Counted from the stretch's first letter, positions 24,990-35,806 are shown. The stretch is 37,319 nt of DNA from Kiritimatiellia bacterium (GCA_007125875.1 SLCI01000114.1:1-37319), one strand, 5' to 3'. The notes: generated by a model not told the origin, from the letters alone. Numbers and translations are program-made.

Positions 24990-27491
24990 TTATCGTCCAA
25001 TCCGTAGCTCCGAATCGGGAAAGGCGAGCAAGGTGACCTGAGCCCATGCGCGCCACTCGGTATCATCTTCGCCGTCGGCCCGACCGCGCACGCCCAAGGC
25101 AAGTTTGGTGCAATCGAAGCGTCGCTGAACCATGTAGGATTGCTCTTCCAGGTCGCTCTCCTCAATGTCATAGCGCCAGTAGGCGCGGTAGGACCAGCGA
25201 CCGCGCGGGAATAAGACCACCTCGGGCTGCACGGTCTGGCGCCGATCGCGGTTATAGCGGTATTCGACCGAGAAACGACTACGGTCACGGGCATATAAAT
25301 GCAACTGCGTATTAAAGAGGCGCATTTCGTTCTCGTACCAATCGTAGGCCCCGTCGAAATCGACATGAATCCAATCGGCTAAACGCAAACGTGCATCAAA
25401 GAAGAAATCATCGAAATCATTCTCGTCCTCGTCTGGATCAATTCGGAAAATCGTAAATGTGTTGATGTCAATAAAGTCATGAATCCGCGTACGACGTCCT
25501 GCTTGCTGCATAGCTTCTTCTTCGTCCTCCACGTCAATGCTCAAGTCGAAATCATCCAGAATGCGTCGGGCATCTTGTGTCGGGCGCCCACCAGTGCGGC
25601 GGGTCTGCAATTTGTTACGAATACCGAAACGAATCTCATGTCGCTCATCCAGCGCATCAATTCGATCAAATTGGTAGAGATCGCCGGGCACTTCGGACGG
25701 TTCAGGAACCAACGTATAGCGAGCGTAAGGTTCAGCGATATGCCTGAGGCCGCTGCCCAAATAATTGGGACGCTCGTTGATCACGCGGAATGCTTTAAAG
25801 GAAGTGTCGATGCCAAACTCGAATAGGCTACGAAATACCGCGCCGCCATCGGATATTTCGACGCGCTCCGTTTCCTCAAATAGTACCACGCCATCTTCGT
25901 CGACCAAGGGGTCGCCATCCTCATCGAATAGCGGCTCGACGTCGATGAAAACGATTGGATCGGGTGTCGCCGAGTACCAGGTGCCACGATATGCGACGCT
26001 CGGCACAACGGACAGAAACCCGAAATGACGCATGGGATACAGCACGCGATGCAGCGAATCGACGCGAACGGAATCATAGTCTTCACGATCACCCTGTTCG
26101 GGGAAGACTCTCTCCAGATAACTACCACGATGTTCGCTCTCGTAAAAGAATCCGCTGGTGCCCAACTCGAAGCGATTGATGTCCAGTGAGAGTTCGGGCA
26201 AGCGATTGACGTTTTCAAAGAAGTCGTTAAGTCGGAAGTTAAACAACAGACCGGCGGTGTAGCGATTATCTCGTCGGATAAGCGCAACGCGGTTTTCCGG
26301 CTGAACCCCGCGACGAAATTCCCGGTCAAAGAAGTCCTCCAGAATAAAGGGGTCACTGACATAATTGACATCCGACATGAAGTAATTGCGATCGCCCACA
26401 GCTTGCCCATGCCGCAGCCCAATCCAATAGCGATCCGAATCGACCAACCCCTCGCGGACGCGACGCTGGCTTTCGGAGCGAATGGGCCGATCATCATTGA
26501 TGTAGTAGGCCTGAAAACGACCTTGCGCATTGTTTTCAGGCAAACGCCAGCGTACGCGCTGGCCAACACCAACACCACGCTTGGCACGATAGTCTAGCTG
26601 AGTGGAGGCTTTAACGTCCGGCGTTGGATACCAATTGTAGGCCGTGAGCACGAACGGCCCCATTCGGCTGCTGTATCCCGGCATGATCTCAAAGTTGCTG
26701 TCTCGTTCAAAATCCTTCTTGAGGTAGGGCGTATAAAAAATCGGCACGCCGTAAAGATGCGCAACCACGTGGCGCGCACGCAGCACAGAGCCGTCTGTGA
26801 TTGTCGCCTGGCGAGCGCGCAAGGTGAACTCTTGGCGTTGATCACCACTGCATGTAGTCAAACGGGCGCTGCGTAAATGAATGACATCACGCCCGACTTG
26901 TTGCGACTCTCGGGCGCTAATATAGAAGGGATCGGTGAACAAGAGGAAGTCGCCGAAATCGCCCTCTCGTGTTCGAAAATTATAGGCTAGTTCTTCCCCT
27001 TCCCATAATCGATCACCGCGCTGAAAGAATACATCGCCGCGTGCCTTCGCCTCTCGAGTCTCTGTATGGACTTCAATGTAGTCGGCACGAAGTTCGTCAC
27101 CGAACTGAGTCACCACCACGTTGCCGACCCCAATCATCAGCTGTCGATCGGCATCAAACTCGAGCCGATCGGCGGAGATGTCGATGCGATCCTCAGGGGG
27201 CTCAGGCACCGTTTCGACTTCGTCTGCTGGCTCCGCTGGCGCGGGTCGCTGGGCGGGTGCGGGGCGGGGCGCAGGCTCGCGCTCACGGGGTGCAGCAGTC
27301 TCAGGGGGCGTAGGGCTGGGCTCGCGCGGCGCTTCACGAACGGGTACTGGATCAGTAATGACCGGCACAGCACGTTCGGATCGATCGGTTCGATCACCTC
27401 GATCCCGACGAATATATTGGGCTTCAGCAACAGTCAGCGGGGTGAGTACACCCAATAGACATATCACGCGGATGATTCGAACAGATAAAGA
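24990..27491 (-). CDS. lptD: LPS-assembly protein LptD (OstA/LptD family)
   Basis: Signal peptide, Pro/Arg-rich linker, OstA-like domain (ISADRLEFDADRQLMIGVGNVVVTQFGDELRADYIEVHTETREAKARGDV) and beta-barrel C-terminus. Confidence 0.85.
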   Translation of the reverse strand, partial: SLSVRIIRVICLLGVLTPLTVAEAQYIRRDRGDRTDRSERAVPVITDPVPVREAPREPSPTPPETAAPREREPAPRPAPAQRPAPAEPADEVETVPEPPEDRIDISADRLEFDADRQLMIGVGNVVVTQFGDELRADYIEVHTETREAKARGDVFFQRGDRLWEGEELAYNFRTREGDFGDFLLFTDPFYISARESQQVGRDVIHLRSARLTTCSGDQRQEFTLRARQATITDGSVLRARHVVAHLYGVPIFYTPYLKKDFERDSNFEIMPGYSSRMGPFVLTAYNWYPTPDVKASTQLDYRAKRGVGVGQRVRWRLPENNAQGRFQAYYINDDRPIRSESQRRVREGLVDSDRYWIGLRHGQAVGDRNYFMSDVNYVSDPFILEDFFDREFRRGVQPENRVALIRRDNRYTAGLLFNFRLNDFFENVNRLPELSLDINRFELGTSGFFYESEHRGSYLERVFPEQGDREDYDSVRVDSLHRVLYPMRHFGFLSVVPSVAYRGTWYSATPDPIVFIDVEPLFDEDGDPLVDEDGVVLFEETERVEISDGGAVFRSLFEFGIDTSFKAFRVINERPNYLGSGLRHIAEPYARYTLVPEPSEVPGDLYQFDRIDALDERHEIRFGIRNKLQTRRTGGRPTQDARRILDDFDLSIDVEDEEEAMQQAGRRTRIHDFIDINTFTIFRIDPDEDENDFDDFFFDARLRLADWIHVDFDGAYDWYENEMRLFNTQLHLYARDRSRFSVEYRYNRDRRQTVQPEVVLFPRGRWSYRAYWRYDIEESDLEEQSYMVQRRFDCTKLALGVRGRADGEDDTEWRAWAQVTLLAFPDSELRIGR

Positions 27492-27551
27492 CATTTGCAC
27501 CTTGAGGAATCGCATACAATACCGGGGCGGAAACTACCATAGGCCCATAGT

Positions 27552-28562
27552 TCAGCCAAGCGATATTATCGGATGGGCGACCAACTGCGCGAAGATATCG
27601 GCTGCGCTAAGGCCATAAAGACAGGCATGATCCTGTTCTTTGCGCAGGCACTGTCGGGAATGACACGGGACACAGGTCAGATCGGATCGTTGCACGACAT
27701 GGGTGCGCCTCCCGAAAGGTCCCGTGCGACGGGGATCGGTTGGCCCAAATAGCGCGAGTACGGGCACATCCAGCGCGGCGGCCATATGCATCGGGCCGGA
27801 ATCAACCGTGACCAGCAAATCCAGCGATTGAATGATGCTACCGAGTTCGACCAGATTGGTGGCACCACAGTGGTTGGTTACGGTATGCTTTGCAGCGAGT
27901 GATTGAACGAGTTGCTCCGATTCAGCTTTATCCGCCGGACTTCCCAAAAGATGCGCCGTCCCACCCCATTGTTTCTGAATCAGTGGAATCAGCTCCTCAA
28001 AGAGCGCGGGCTGGATATTTTTGGTCGGCCATCGCGAGCGCGACACAAAGCCGACATGTGGCCCTTCCCCCGACAGATTCAGCGCGGGAAAAGCAACGGG
28101 GAACGTTGGCTGCTCAGATATCGGTGCGGCGAAATGGCGGGCGATATCGAGCGCCTCATCGACCGCGTGACGGCGTTCGTTCCCTTTAGCATCAGGACGC
28201 TCTTGGTAGGCCCACCGAGCCCCCTCACGCGCATAGGTTGGGCCGATGCGCTGGCGCGTACGCGCCAACCGCGTGACCAAAGCACTTTTCAGCAGACCTT
28301 GGAAATCAAACACGTAGTCATAACGACGCTGTCGCAATTGCAGAATCCACTCGTGAGCCGAGCGCAGTGCGGCGCGACGGGGATAGACTAACACCTCATC
28401 CACATCGCTAAAACAGCCGACCAAATCGCGGTACTCCGGTTGGGTAATCCAGTCGATCTGCAGCCCGAGATGTTCTTTCAGCGCTCGCACAGCGGGCAAT
28501 GGATGGAAGATGTCCCCTAAAGAACTTAGCTTGACCACCAACGCTCGTGCCGGAGTGGACAT
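27552..28562 (-). CDS. Glycosyltransferase family 9 (heptosyltransferase I-like)
   Basis: ALVVKLSSLGDIFHPLPAVRALKE, DFQGLLKSALVTRLA, VTVDSGPMHMAAALDVPVLALFGPTDPRRTGP. Confidence 0.92.
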   Translation of the reverse strand: MSTPARALVVKLSSLGDIFHPLPAVRALKEHLGLQIDWITQPEYRDLVGCFSDVDEVLVYPRRAALRSAHEWILQLRQRRYDYVFDFQGLLKSALVTRLARTRQRIGPTYAREGARWAYQERPDAKGNERRHAVDEALDIARHFAAPISEQPTFPVAFPALNLSGEGPHVGFVSRSRWPTKNIQPALFEELIPLIQKQWGGTAHLLGSPADKAESEQLVQSLAAKHTVTNHCGATNLVELGSIIQSLDLLVTVDSGPMHMAAALDVPVLALFGPTDPRRTGPFGRRTHVVQRSDLTCVPCHSRQCLRKEQDHACLYGLSAADIFAQLVAHPIISLG

Positions 28563-28568
28563 ATCCGC

Positions 28569-29516
28569 CTATGCCGATTGATTCGTCGCGGCCTCAATCA
28601 ACTTCAGCATGACCGCATTCTGTGCGTGCAAGCGATTCTCAGCCTGATCGAAAACGACAGATTGCGGTCCATCAATGACACCGGCTGTTTGCTCATAGCC
28701 GCGCATGGCCGGCAAACAGTTCATGAAGATGGCCTCGGGACCGGCCGCAGCCATGAGCGCTTCGTTGACCTGGTAGGGCGTAAATAGTTCTACGCGCTCC
28801 TGTAATTGGTCTTTGGGAATGTGATAACTCATCCAGGAGTCGGTATAGACGACGTCGGCCGCCTGCGCCGCCTCTTCAGCGTCGCTGGTCACGGTCACTT
28901 CTGTTCCTGCCGCTTTGGCCCAGCGCTGCGCAATTTCAACGACCTCGGGTTGAGGCGCGTACTCGGCGCCGGCCGGACAGCCAACGGCAACATTCATACC
29001 AGCCATGCTGCAGCCGATCATCAACGAATGCGTAACATTGTTATTGCTGTCACCGAAATAAGCCAACTTCAACCCACGCAGGTCGCCCTTCTTTTCACGA
29101 ATCGTCAGTAAATCAGCAAGGATTTGGCAAGGATGCGCTAAATCGGTTAGGGCATTGATAATCGGAACAGAGGCATGTTGTGCGAGCTCTTCGATGTCGC
29201 TGTGCTTGAAGAGCCGAGCCATGACGATATCAACATAGCGACTGAATGTTTTGGCGGTGTCATGCAAGGTTTCTTTGCCTGCGCCCATTGGTGAGGTGCT
29301 GGTATCGTAATAGATCGCGTGCCCGCCCATTCGCGTCATACCGGTCTCGAACGAGAGCCGGGTACGTAAGCTGGGTTTTTCAAAGATCATCAGTAGCGTG
29401 CGACGCTGCATCGCGTTGGCATACTGATCAGGCGCACGCTTAATGTCAGCGGCCAGCTCCAAGGTCGCCTCGATCAAGTCGGGCGTCCAATCATCTAAGG
29501 TCAGTAAGTGGCGCAT
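28569..29516 (-). CDS. argF: Ornithine carbamoyltransferase
   Basis: EKPSLRTRLSFETGM (STRT-type motif), ALTDLAHPCQILADLLTI, FMNCLPAMRGYE. Confidence 0.96.
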   Translation of the reverse strand: MRHLLTLDDWTPDLIEATLELAADIKRAPDQYANAMQRRTLLMIFEKPSLRTRLSFETGMTRMGGHAIYYDTSTSPMGAGKETLHDTAKTFSRYVDIVMARLFKHSDIEELAQHASVPIINALTDLAHPCQILADLLTIREKKGDLRGLKLAYFGDSNNNVTHSLMIGCSMAGMNVAVGCPAGAEYAPQPEVVEIAQRWAKAAGTEVTVTSDAEEAAQAADVVYTDSWMSYHIPKDQLQERVELFTPYQVNEALMAAAGPEAIFMNCLPAMRGYEQTAGVIDGPQSVVFDQAENRLHAQNAVMLKLIEAATNQSA

Positions 29517-29533
29517 ACGTGAAAATGTCCTTT

Positions 29534-30613
29534 CTATGCCATTGATCCGGAGGCGACGCGACGATCCGTCCAGCAGATCTTATGAATAAACTTAATTTTT
29601 GAAGCGACCGCATCAACCAGAATTTCCGGCACCGTATCGAGCAGCCCCATGGTGCGACTCATTTCATTTAATGCGATGCCGAGCTGTTGATACTGCGTCA
29701 TCATACTACTCATGTCATCCAGATTAAACGCTTGCGGCGCTAGAAGCCCGATGTGCGTCGCGGTCTCCAAGGCGCTGACCATATCCAGAAACACCGCAAA
29801 GGTCTCCGCCCAATCTTCCCACGGATGCATGGATGCGTAGGCCGTGACAAAGGATCGCGGCCAATCTGGACGCGGACCACGCGAATGATAGAGGTCCAAC
29901 GCTTCGCTGTATGAGGGTTTAAACGGGTCGCCAAACTCACGCCTGAAAATCTCTTCGTTTTGCCCCTTGATCAAGACATCCCAATAGTAATGTCCGATCT
30001 CATGACGGAAATGGCCTATCAGCGTCCGATGCGCCTCGCCCATATCTACGCGCAGTCGCTCTCGTTCCACTTCATCAGCTTCACGAATATTAATGGTGAT
30101 TTTGCCATTTGCATGGCCCGTGTACACGCGCTCCTCATTCCCCATGTAGCGCCAAAAGTCCTGACTGGGAATAATGTCCGCCTTGAAGTCGAACGACAGC
30201 GGCGGATTGGTTCCTTCCATTGCCGTGCCGTGCGGCAAGCCCAGCAGCTCAAGGTCATAGAATAAACGACGCTTCGCCGCCTCAAGGCGATACCACTTGT
30301 CTAAATTGCCCGGTACCGACAAATCAGGAATGGTTTGATTGTAACGACAACAATCACAAAAGTTGGACGGCTCAATACCATTTTCCGGCACAACAATGCA
30401 GCGATTACACACATTGTACTCGGCATAATTCGCACATTTTTTAAGCAGAACTTTGCACGAAGGATTGGCGCACCGATACGTGCCATCACTTAAGGCATTC
30501 AGCGGCGTGATGGACTTACAGGACGGACAATAGCCCAGTTCTGCGCCGCATTTGATGCACTGGCTATTCTCAAAAAAGAGCGTTTGCCCGCAATTACATG
30601 AAAAGGTTCTCAT
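29534..30613 (-). CDS. Zinc-ribbon plus putative zinc-binding metallopeptidase (Peptidase_Mx-like)
   Basis: Multiple CxxC pairs at the N-terminus; HFRHEIGHYYWD zinc-binding HExxH-type motif. Confidence 0.85.
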   Translation of the reverse strand: MRTFSCNCGQTLFFENSQCIKCGAELGYCPSCKSITPLNALSDGTYRCANPSCKVLLKKCANYAEYNVCNRCIVVPENGIEPSNFCDCCRYNQTIPDLSVPGNLDKWYRLEAAKRRLFYDLELLGLPHGTAMEGTNPPLSFDFKADIIPSQDFWRYMGNEERVYTGHANGKITINIREADEVERERLRVDMGEAHRTLIGHFRHEIGHYYWDVLIKGQNEEIFRREFGDPFKPSYSEALDLYHSRGPRPDWPRSFVTAYASMHPWEDWAETFAVFLDMVSALETATHIGLLAPQAFNLDDMSSMMTQYQQLGIALNEMSRTMGLLDTVPEILVDAVASKIKFIHKICWTDRRVASGSMA

Positions 30614-32340
30614 AACGACAAAATCTGCCAGCTACGGGCAGAAATTGCCAGTGTACCTGCCACCACTCGCTGCCCTGAATTGTACCACAGGTCTTTTCCA
30701 GCTGGCGAGGAGGGATATTGGATGTCCTTGTCGGACATGTTGAATAGCGCAAGTATCTTTTGCTTCTTGTGGGTGCGTATGAGACCAAGTAAACGAGGCC
30801 GCCCCGTTGCAAACCATTCAAATGCGCCGCGGCGCAATGCGATGTGATCATGCCGCAAGCGGATGGCTTGCTGGAAAAACGCAAACAACTCGTGATCCGG
30901 CGCGCGCGGCGTGGGGTGATCGAGCGGCTTGCCGCCGGGCCCATGCGACTCGGCCTCATAACGGATATCGTCCCAGAACATCGGTTGCCGATTGTCCGGA
31001 TCATTTGCGCCCCACATTCCGACCTCATCACCGTAGTAGATCATAGGTGCGCCGGGATAAATCATTTGAAAAATCACGAGCTGGCGCAGGGCCTGCCATG
31101 CTGCGGGTCCCGGACGCGCGGCACGAAAGGTCGGTGATTGCTTCACCCGCGCAACATGGAAGTAATCCTCCCAATCCTTAATCGGCAATTGACTATTCTC
31201 CAGCATCGAAACGATCCGCCCTACGTCGTGTGAACCAAGCAGATTCTGCAGGACTGGCGTGACAGGTTCGGGATACGCTGCACGCAAACGGTCCAGTCGC
31301 TTTTTGAAGGTAGACATTGGAAGCGGCTTTTCTTGCGGCCTGAAGTAGGCAGCTGATGGATAAAGCCACATATAGTTCATTACCGCATCGAATTGATCGC
31401 CTTGCACGTAGTCGCGCCCGTCCGCCACGATTTCCGCTGTCACGTAGGCTTCCGGATTGATCGATTTCACGTGTTTGCGCCAAGCCTGCCAAAATCCGTG
31501 AGGGACACAGAACGCAACGTCCAAGCGCCAACCATCGATGCCCTTGCTTAAGTCCCCATTGCCTTCCGGATCCATCCAGCGCTTGGTAATGTCGAACACG
31601 TATTGGCGTACCGGCGGGATCAAATCATCTTTGGTCCGATTGAATTCCGGTAACGAATGGTGTCCAAACCAACCATCATATACGGGGCTACCGTCCGGAT
31701 TCCATTTCTTGATCATATACCAATCGGCATAACGCGACGCGCGTCCATGCCTCAAAATGTCATCGAAGGCGAAGAATTCGCGACCGGTATGGTTGAAGAC
31801 ACCGTCGAGGATGATACGCATACCGCGGTTGTGCACTTCGCGGATCAAATCCAACAAACAGCGATCCGCCGCCGTCCAGATCCAGCTTGCGGGATCCTCC
31901 GTTTCTTTAGCTGCGGCCAGCGCTTTGAGGTCCCCTGCCCGATCCGGCCCGAAGGTGGGGTCAACGTGGTGAAAGGTTGCACCGTCATATTTATGCATCG
32001 AGCGCGCTGTAAATACGGGATTCAGATAGAGCGCATTCACGCCCAGCTCTTGCAGATAATCTAGCTTTTCAATGATCCCGACCAAGTCGCCACCGTAGCG
32101 ACGGGCAAAGATCGCATATTTTTGCCCATGATCCTTCACCCACGTATCCGGCGCATACCAGTCACGCCCCCACGGCGTCACCTTCCAACCCGGAACCTTG
32201 TAATCGGTGATGTCGGTGCGACGCGGATTGCTGGCGGGACACCCGTTACGGAAACGCTCAGGAAAAATTTGATACCAAACCGCATCCTGCGCCCAATCCG
32301 GAACAACGCATTTGATCTTTTGCTGTTTTAGTTTGCCCAT
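30610..32340 (-). CDS. Glycoside hydrolase family 13 (neopullulanase/cyclomaltodextrinase-like alpha-amylase)
   Basis: WYQIFPERFRNG, GMRIILDGVFNHTGREF, GIDGWRLDVAFCV, YVTAEIVADGRD, LLGSHDVGRI. Confidence 0.92.
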   Translation of the reverse strand: MGKLKQQKIKCVVPDWAQDAVWYQIFPERFRNGCPASNPRRTDITDYKVPGWKVTPWGRDWYAPDTWVKDHGQKYAIFARRYGGDLVGIIEKLDYLQELGVNALYLNPVFTARSMHKYDGATFHHVDPTFGPDRAGDLKALAAAKETEDPASWIWTAADRCLLDLIREVHNRGMRIILDGVFNHTGREFFAFDDILRHGRASRYADWYMIKKWNPDGSPVYDGWFGHHSLPEFNRTKDDLIPPVRQYVFDITKRWMDPEGNGDLSKGIDGWRLDVAFCVPHGFWQAWRKHVKSINPEAYVTAEIVADGRDYVQGDQFDAVMNYMWLYPSAAYFRPQEKPLPMSTFKKRLDRLRAAYPEPVTPVLQNLLGSHDVGRIVSMLENSQLPIKDWEDYFHVARVKQSPTFRAARPGPAAWQALRQLVIFQMIYPGAPMIYYGDEVGMWGANDPDNRQPMFWDDIRYEAESHGPGGKPLDHPTPRAPDHELFAFFQQAIRLRHDHIALRRGAFEWFATGRPRLLGLIRTHKKQKILALFNMSDKDIQYPSSPAGKDLWYNSGQRVVAGTLAISARSWQILSL

Positions 32341-32389
32341 TTTGAGTCCTCCATCCCTTCTATGACCCTTATAAAGTCTATGTCCCCAT

Positions 32390-32806
32390 TCAGTGACCGA
32401 TTTCGGCCAGTTCCTGCGGATTCATATTGCGTTGGCGCGAGAAATTGAAGCCCCAGGTCGGTTCTCCTTCGACCGTCAGCCACACTTTTGTGCCATCTTC
32501 AGACCAGCGCAAGCGTTCGCCAAGATCAATACGTAGGTCGTCATTCAGGGGCGGTGAATAGTGGGCTGTTTGCCAGAACCAACCCTCTTTAACTTTCACA
32601 ACGAAATGATGCCGCATGTAGACGCTGCGATAAAGGCGGGCGGAACGCTGACAGTCAGGCGCGTCCAACTGTTGCACCAGCCACATGGGGGGAACAAAGA
32701 TACGCGCGGCAAACCATAGCGCAATCACCGCCAACAGCAGCAGGAGTACCCATCGCGGGACCCACAACCCATCCTGCCTTACGAGCTGGCTATAATTTCG
32801 CACCAT
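32390..32806 (-). CDS. Small membrane-anchored protein, unknown function
   Basis: 138-aa ORF with one TM segment; directly abuts rseP. Confidence 0.65.
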   Translation of the reverse strand: MVRNYSQLVRQDGLWVPRWVLLLLLAVIALWFAARIFVPPMWLVQQLDAPDCQRSARLYRSVYMRHHFVVKVKEGWFWQTAHYSPPLNDDLRIDLGERLRWSEDGTKVWLTVEGEPTWGFNFSRQRNMNPQELAEIGH

Positions 32807-34207
32807 CTAGTCTTGGCCAGGCTCAGGCTCGTCTTCAGGATCAGCTTCGTCGTCAACGACTTCCTCGGCTACGGGAGCCGAACTCGACCGTCCGACCCAA
32901 CCGAGACGGGTCACATCGCGGAAGGACAAATAGAGCATCGCAAAAATCAGCAAGAACCAACAGGCCGTCATCAGAGCTGTCTTGAATTTGGCGTTGATGC
33001 GACGACGCGTGATGACTTCATACAGAGAGAAGACGATGTGTCCCCCGTCCAGCACGGGGATCGGCATGAGATTCAAGATGGCCAGATTAACGTTCAGCAA
33101 ACAGGTAAACCAAAGCGCCATCGCGAAACTATTCTGGACCATGTCCCACAGACTTTTCAAAATGAATACCGGACCTGCCAGCGCACTGGCCGCCATCCCG
33201 GAGGTGGACGGCGTGACGAGTGCCCCCAAAACACGGAAGATGAGGGTAGAAAACTCGCGAATCAGCTCGGTCGGACGTGGATGAATGACCTCGTCGTAGT
33301 CCACGGCCCACGGATTGAATCGGATACCAATCATGGCCCGGTCCATCTCGTCATCATGTTCCGGCGTGACAGGAAACGTTAGATGCTCTCCGTCTCGACG
33401 CACGGTAATCGGAACGGTTTGCCCGCCGAGTTCCGATACAATCTTGCTCAGGTGAGTTGGACTGAAAATAGGTTGCTCGTTAATCTCGAGCACGCGATCA
33501 CCCGCCTGAAGTCCGGCTCGCTCAGCAGGTGAATCGGGGATCAACTGGAGCACTTCTGCATAGCTAATGCCGGCGATTCCCCAGACACTACGTAGCCCCA
33601 TGTGATCGTCCGTCGTATCGATGGTGGCTTCGAAAACGGTACCATCTTCACGCTCGACGGTGAGGTGAACGGTCTCAGACAGGGCCGCTTCGACCAAAAT
33701 GTCCTGCCAGTTGCCGACGGTCGAACCATTAACGGTAATGATCCGATCCCCTGGTCGAATGCCTTGCCGAAACTCTTCACTCTCCTCCATCACAAAACCG
33801 ACAATGGTATTGCGCTCACTCGGTTGGGAAGGTTTGCCAATAAAAAAGATGATCCAAGCTACTAAGAAGGCCAGGATGATATTACCTACAGCACCTGCCA
33901 GCGCGACGGGGATTTTTTTCCAAGGCGCCACATCTGGTAAGGGTTGCCCATCCTCGGACTCATAATTCTCTTCAATCTGAGGATCCATTTGCGGCAGCGC
34001 GACATACCCGCCAAACGGAATAATACCGACCTTATATAAGACCCCGTCTTTTTTCTTGCTCCAAATGGCCGGACCGAAACCGATCGCGAACGCGTCAATT
34101 TTCATGCCGTAGTAGCGAGCGACCAGAAAATGTCCGAGCTCATGAATAAAGATGGTCAGGCCGAATAACAGCATGACCACGATCAACGTGTAGAGTGCCA
34201 ACAACAT
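32807..34207 (-). CDS. rseP: RIP metalloprotease RseP (site-2 protease family)
   Basis: FIHELGHFLVARYYGMKIDAFAIGFGP HExxH motif, tandem PDZ segments, LNLMPIPVLDGGH. Confidence 0.95.
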   Translation of the reverse strand: MLLALYTLIVVMLLFGLTIFIHELGHFLVARYYGMKIDAFAIGFGPAIWSKKKDGVLYKVGIIPFGGYVALPQMDPQIEENYESEDGQPLPDVAPWKKIPVALAGAVGNIILAFLVAWIIFFIGKPSQPSERNTIVGFVMEESEEFRQGIRPGDRIITVNGSTVGNWQDILVEAALSETVHLTVEREDGTVFEATIDTTDDHMGLRSVWGIAGISYAEVLQLIPDSPAERAGLQAGDRVLEINEQPIFSPTHLSKIVSELGGQTVPITVRRDGEHLTFPVTPEHDDEMDRAMIGIRFNPWAVDYDEVIHPRPTELIREFSTLIFRVLGALVTPSTSGMAASALAGPVFILKSLWDMVQNSFAMALWFTCLLNVNLAILNLMPIPVLDGGHIVFSLYEVITRRRINAKFKTALMTACWFLLIFAMLYLSFRDVTRLGWVGRSSSAPVAEEVVDDEADPEDEPEPGQD

Positions 34208-34238
34208 AGTGAAACCTAGCTTCCTTGGAGACGCGGCA

Positions 34239-35093
34239 TTACAGCATGCCTGCGAGCATCAAAAACAAATAGAGGACCGGGGCCGCAAAAATGAGGCTAT
34301 CCAGCACATCCATTACCCCGCCCATTCCTTTAAAGATTGAGCCGGAGTCTTTTACCTCTGCCGCCCGCTTCATCAGTGACTCAATGAGATCGCCAATAAT
34401 GCCAGTGACGGGCAACACGATACCCAGTATCGCCGCATGTGCAACTGTGAAAGTGACCGGACCGATTTGCCCGCTTGTTATCCACCAGAAGATCAAACTC
34501 GTGGCCAACCCACCCAGCACACCGCCTGCGCACCCTTCCCAAGTCTTGGCAGGTGATATGCGCGGGATCAATTTATGACGGCCGATGCTGCAGCCCGTAA
34601 AGTAGGCCGCCATATCTGTCACTTTCACGACCAGAATCATGTAAAAAAGCAGAAAGCGACCATCTCCCTGATCCACAGGCCACTGCATCAACAACTTGGT
34701 CAAAAAGTTGAGCAGAAACGAAACGTAAAGCAGGCCGAGAAACGTGCCACCCAATTGCTGTAGTGGTTTTGTCGACTGACGGTCAAAACAGGCGTGCATA
34801 AAGACCGCAAACACGACCAGGGCAAGTAGCGTGCCTTCCAGTTGACTCACTGAAGCGGGGAACAACTCGTAGTGATATTGCAAGCCGCTCAGCAAAATCA
34901 GCACCAGCCCCCCCACTATCCCAGTGGAGCGATAGGCTTTTATATCCGCATGCGCCAACAGCGCATAAAACTCCCACAACATTAATGTGGCCAGAACCGG
35001 AATGATTAAAAAGACCCCAAGCAGGGGCAGAAATAGTGCCCCGGTCAGCAGGGCAATCATCATGGCACCGTAGAGTACGCGCTGCTTGATCAT
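34239..35093 (-). CDS. cdsA: Phosphatidate cytidylyltransferase
   Basis: Multi-TM; TDMAAYFTGCSIGRHKLIPRISPAKTWEGCAGG...GDLIESLMKRAAEVKDSGSIFKGMGGVMDVLDSL. Confidence 0.95.
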   Translation of the reverse strand: MIKQRVLYGAMMIALLTGALFLPLLGVFLIIPVLATLMLWEFYALLAHADIKAYRSTGIVGGLVLILLSGLQYHYELFPASVSQLEGTLLALVVFAVFMHACFDRQSTKPLQQLGGTFLGLLYVSFLLNFLTKLLMQWPVDQGDGRFLLFYMILVVKVTDMAAYFTGCSIGRHKLIPRISPAKTWEGCAGGVLGGLATSLIFWWITSGQIGPVTFTVAHAAILGIVLPVTGIIGDLIESLMKRAAEVKDSGSIFKGMGGVMDVLDSLIFAAPVLYLFLMLAGML

Positions 35094-35806
35094 TTGATGT
35101 CCCCAAACCGACGATGACGATGAGCGTATTCATCGAGCGCCGCCTGTAAGTGTGGTTCACGAAAATCAGGCCATAAAACATCGGTCACATAAAGTTCTGC
35201 GTAGGACAATTGCCATAGCAAAAAATTACTCAATCGCATCTCACCGCTGGTCCGAATCATTAAGTCGGGATCCGGCACGTCGGGTGCGTAGAGGTGCTCC
35301 GATATCGTCTGCCCGGAAATATCTTCGGGCTTTAGCTCGCCCGACTGCACTTTACGTGCAATCTGCTGAGTCGCATCGACCAGCTCGGCACGTCCGCCAT
35401 AACTCAACGCCAAAATCAGATTGCCCGCGGTGTAGTCTTTCGTCGCAGCGATCACCTTGTTCAGCTTGCGCTGAATCAGTTTGGGCAGATCTGCTATCCG
35501 GCCAATCACTCGCAAACGCACTTGATTCTCATGAAGCTCGTGCTCGTTATTCTCAAGAAACAGGCGCAACAACTTCATTAGGCCACCGATTTCTTCACGT
35601 GGACGCACCCAATTTTCCACACTAAAGGCGTAGAGCGTCAGGTATTCCACGCCAGCATCACGACAGCCACGCACCACTGCGCGCACGGAATCCGCCCCCG
35701 TCTCATGTCCCTTGATGCGAGACAATCCTTTCTGTTTAGCCCAGCGGCCATTGCCATCCATAATGATGGCAACATGACGGGGAACGTTGGAAGGTGATTC
35801 ACTCAT
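35090..35806 (-). CDS. uppS: Isoprenyl transferase (undecaprenyl diphosphate synthase)
   Basis: HVAIIMDGNGRWAKQKG, LTLYAFSVENWVRP, PDLMIRTSGEMRLSNFLLWQLSYAELYVTD. Confidence 0.97.
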   Translation of the reverse strand: MSESPSNVPRHVAIIMDGNGRWAKQKGLSRIKGHETGADSVRAVVRGCRDAGVEYLTLYAFSVENWVRPREEIGGLMKLLRLFLENNEHELHENQVRLRVIGRIADLPKLIQRKLNKVIAATKDYTAGNLILALSYGGRAELVDATQQIARKVQSGELKPEDISGQTISEHLYAPDVPDPDLMIRTSGEMRLSNFLLWQLSYAELYVTDVLWPDFREPHLQAALDEYAHRHRRFGDIK

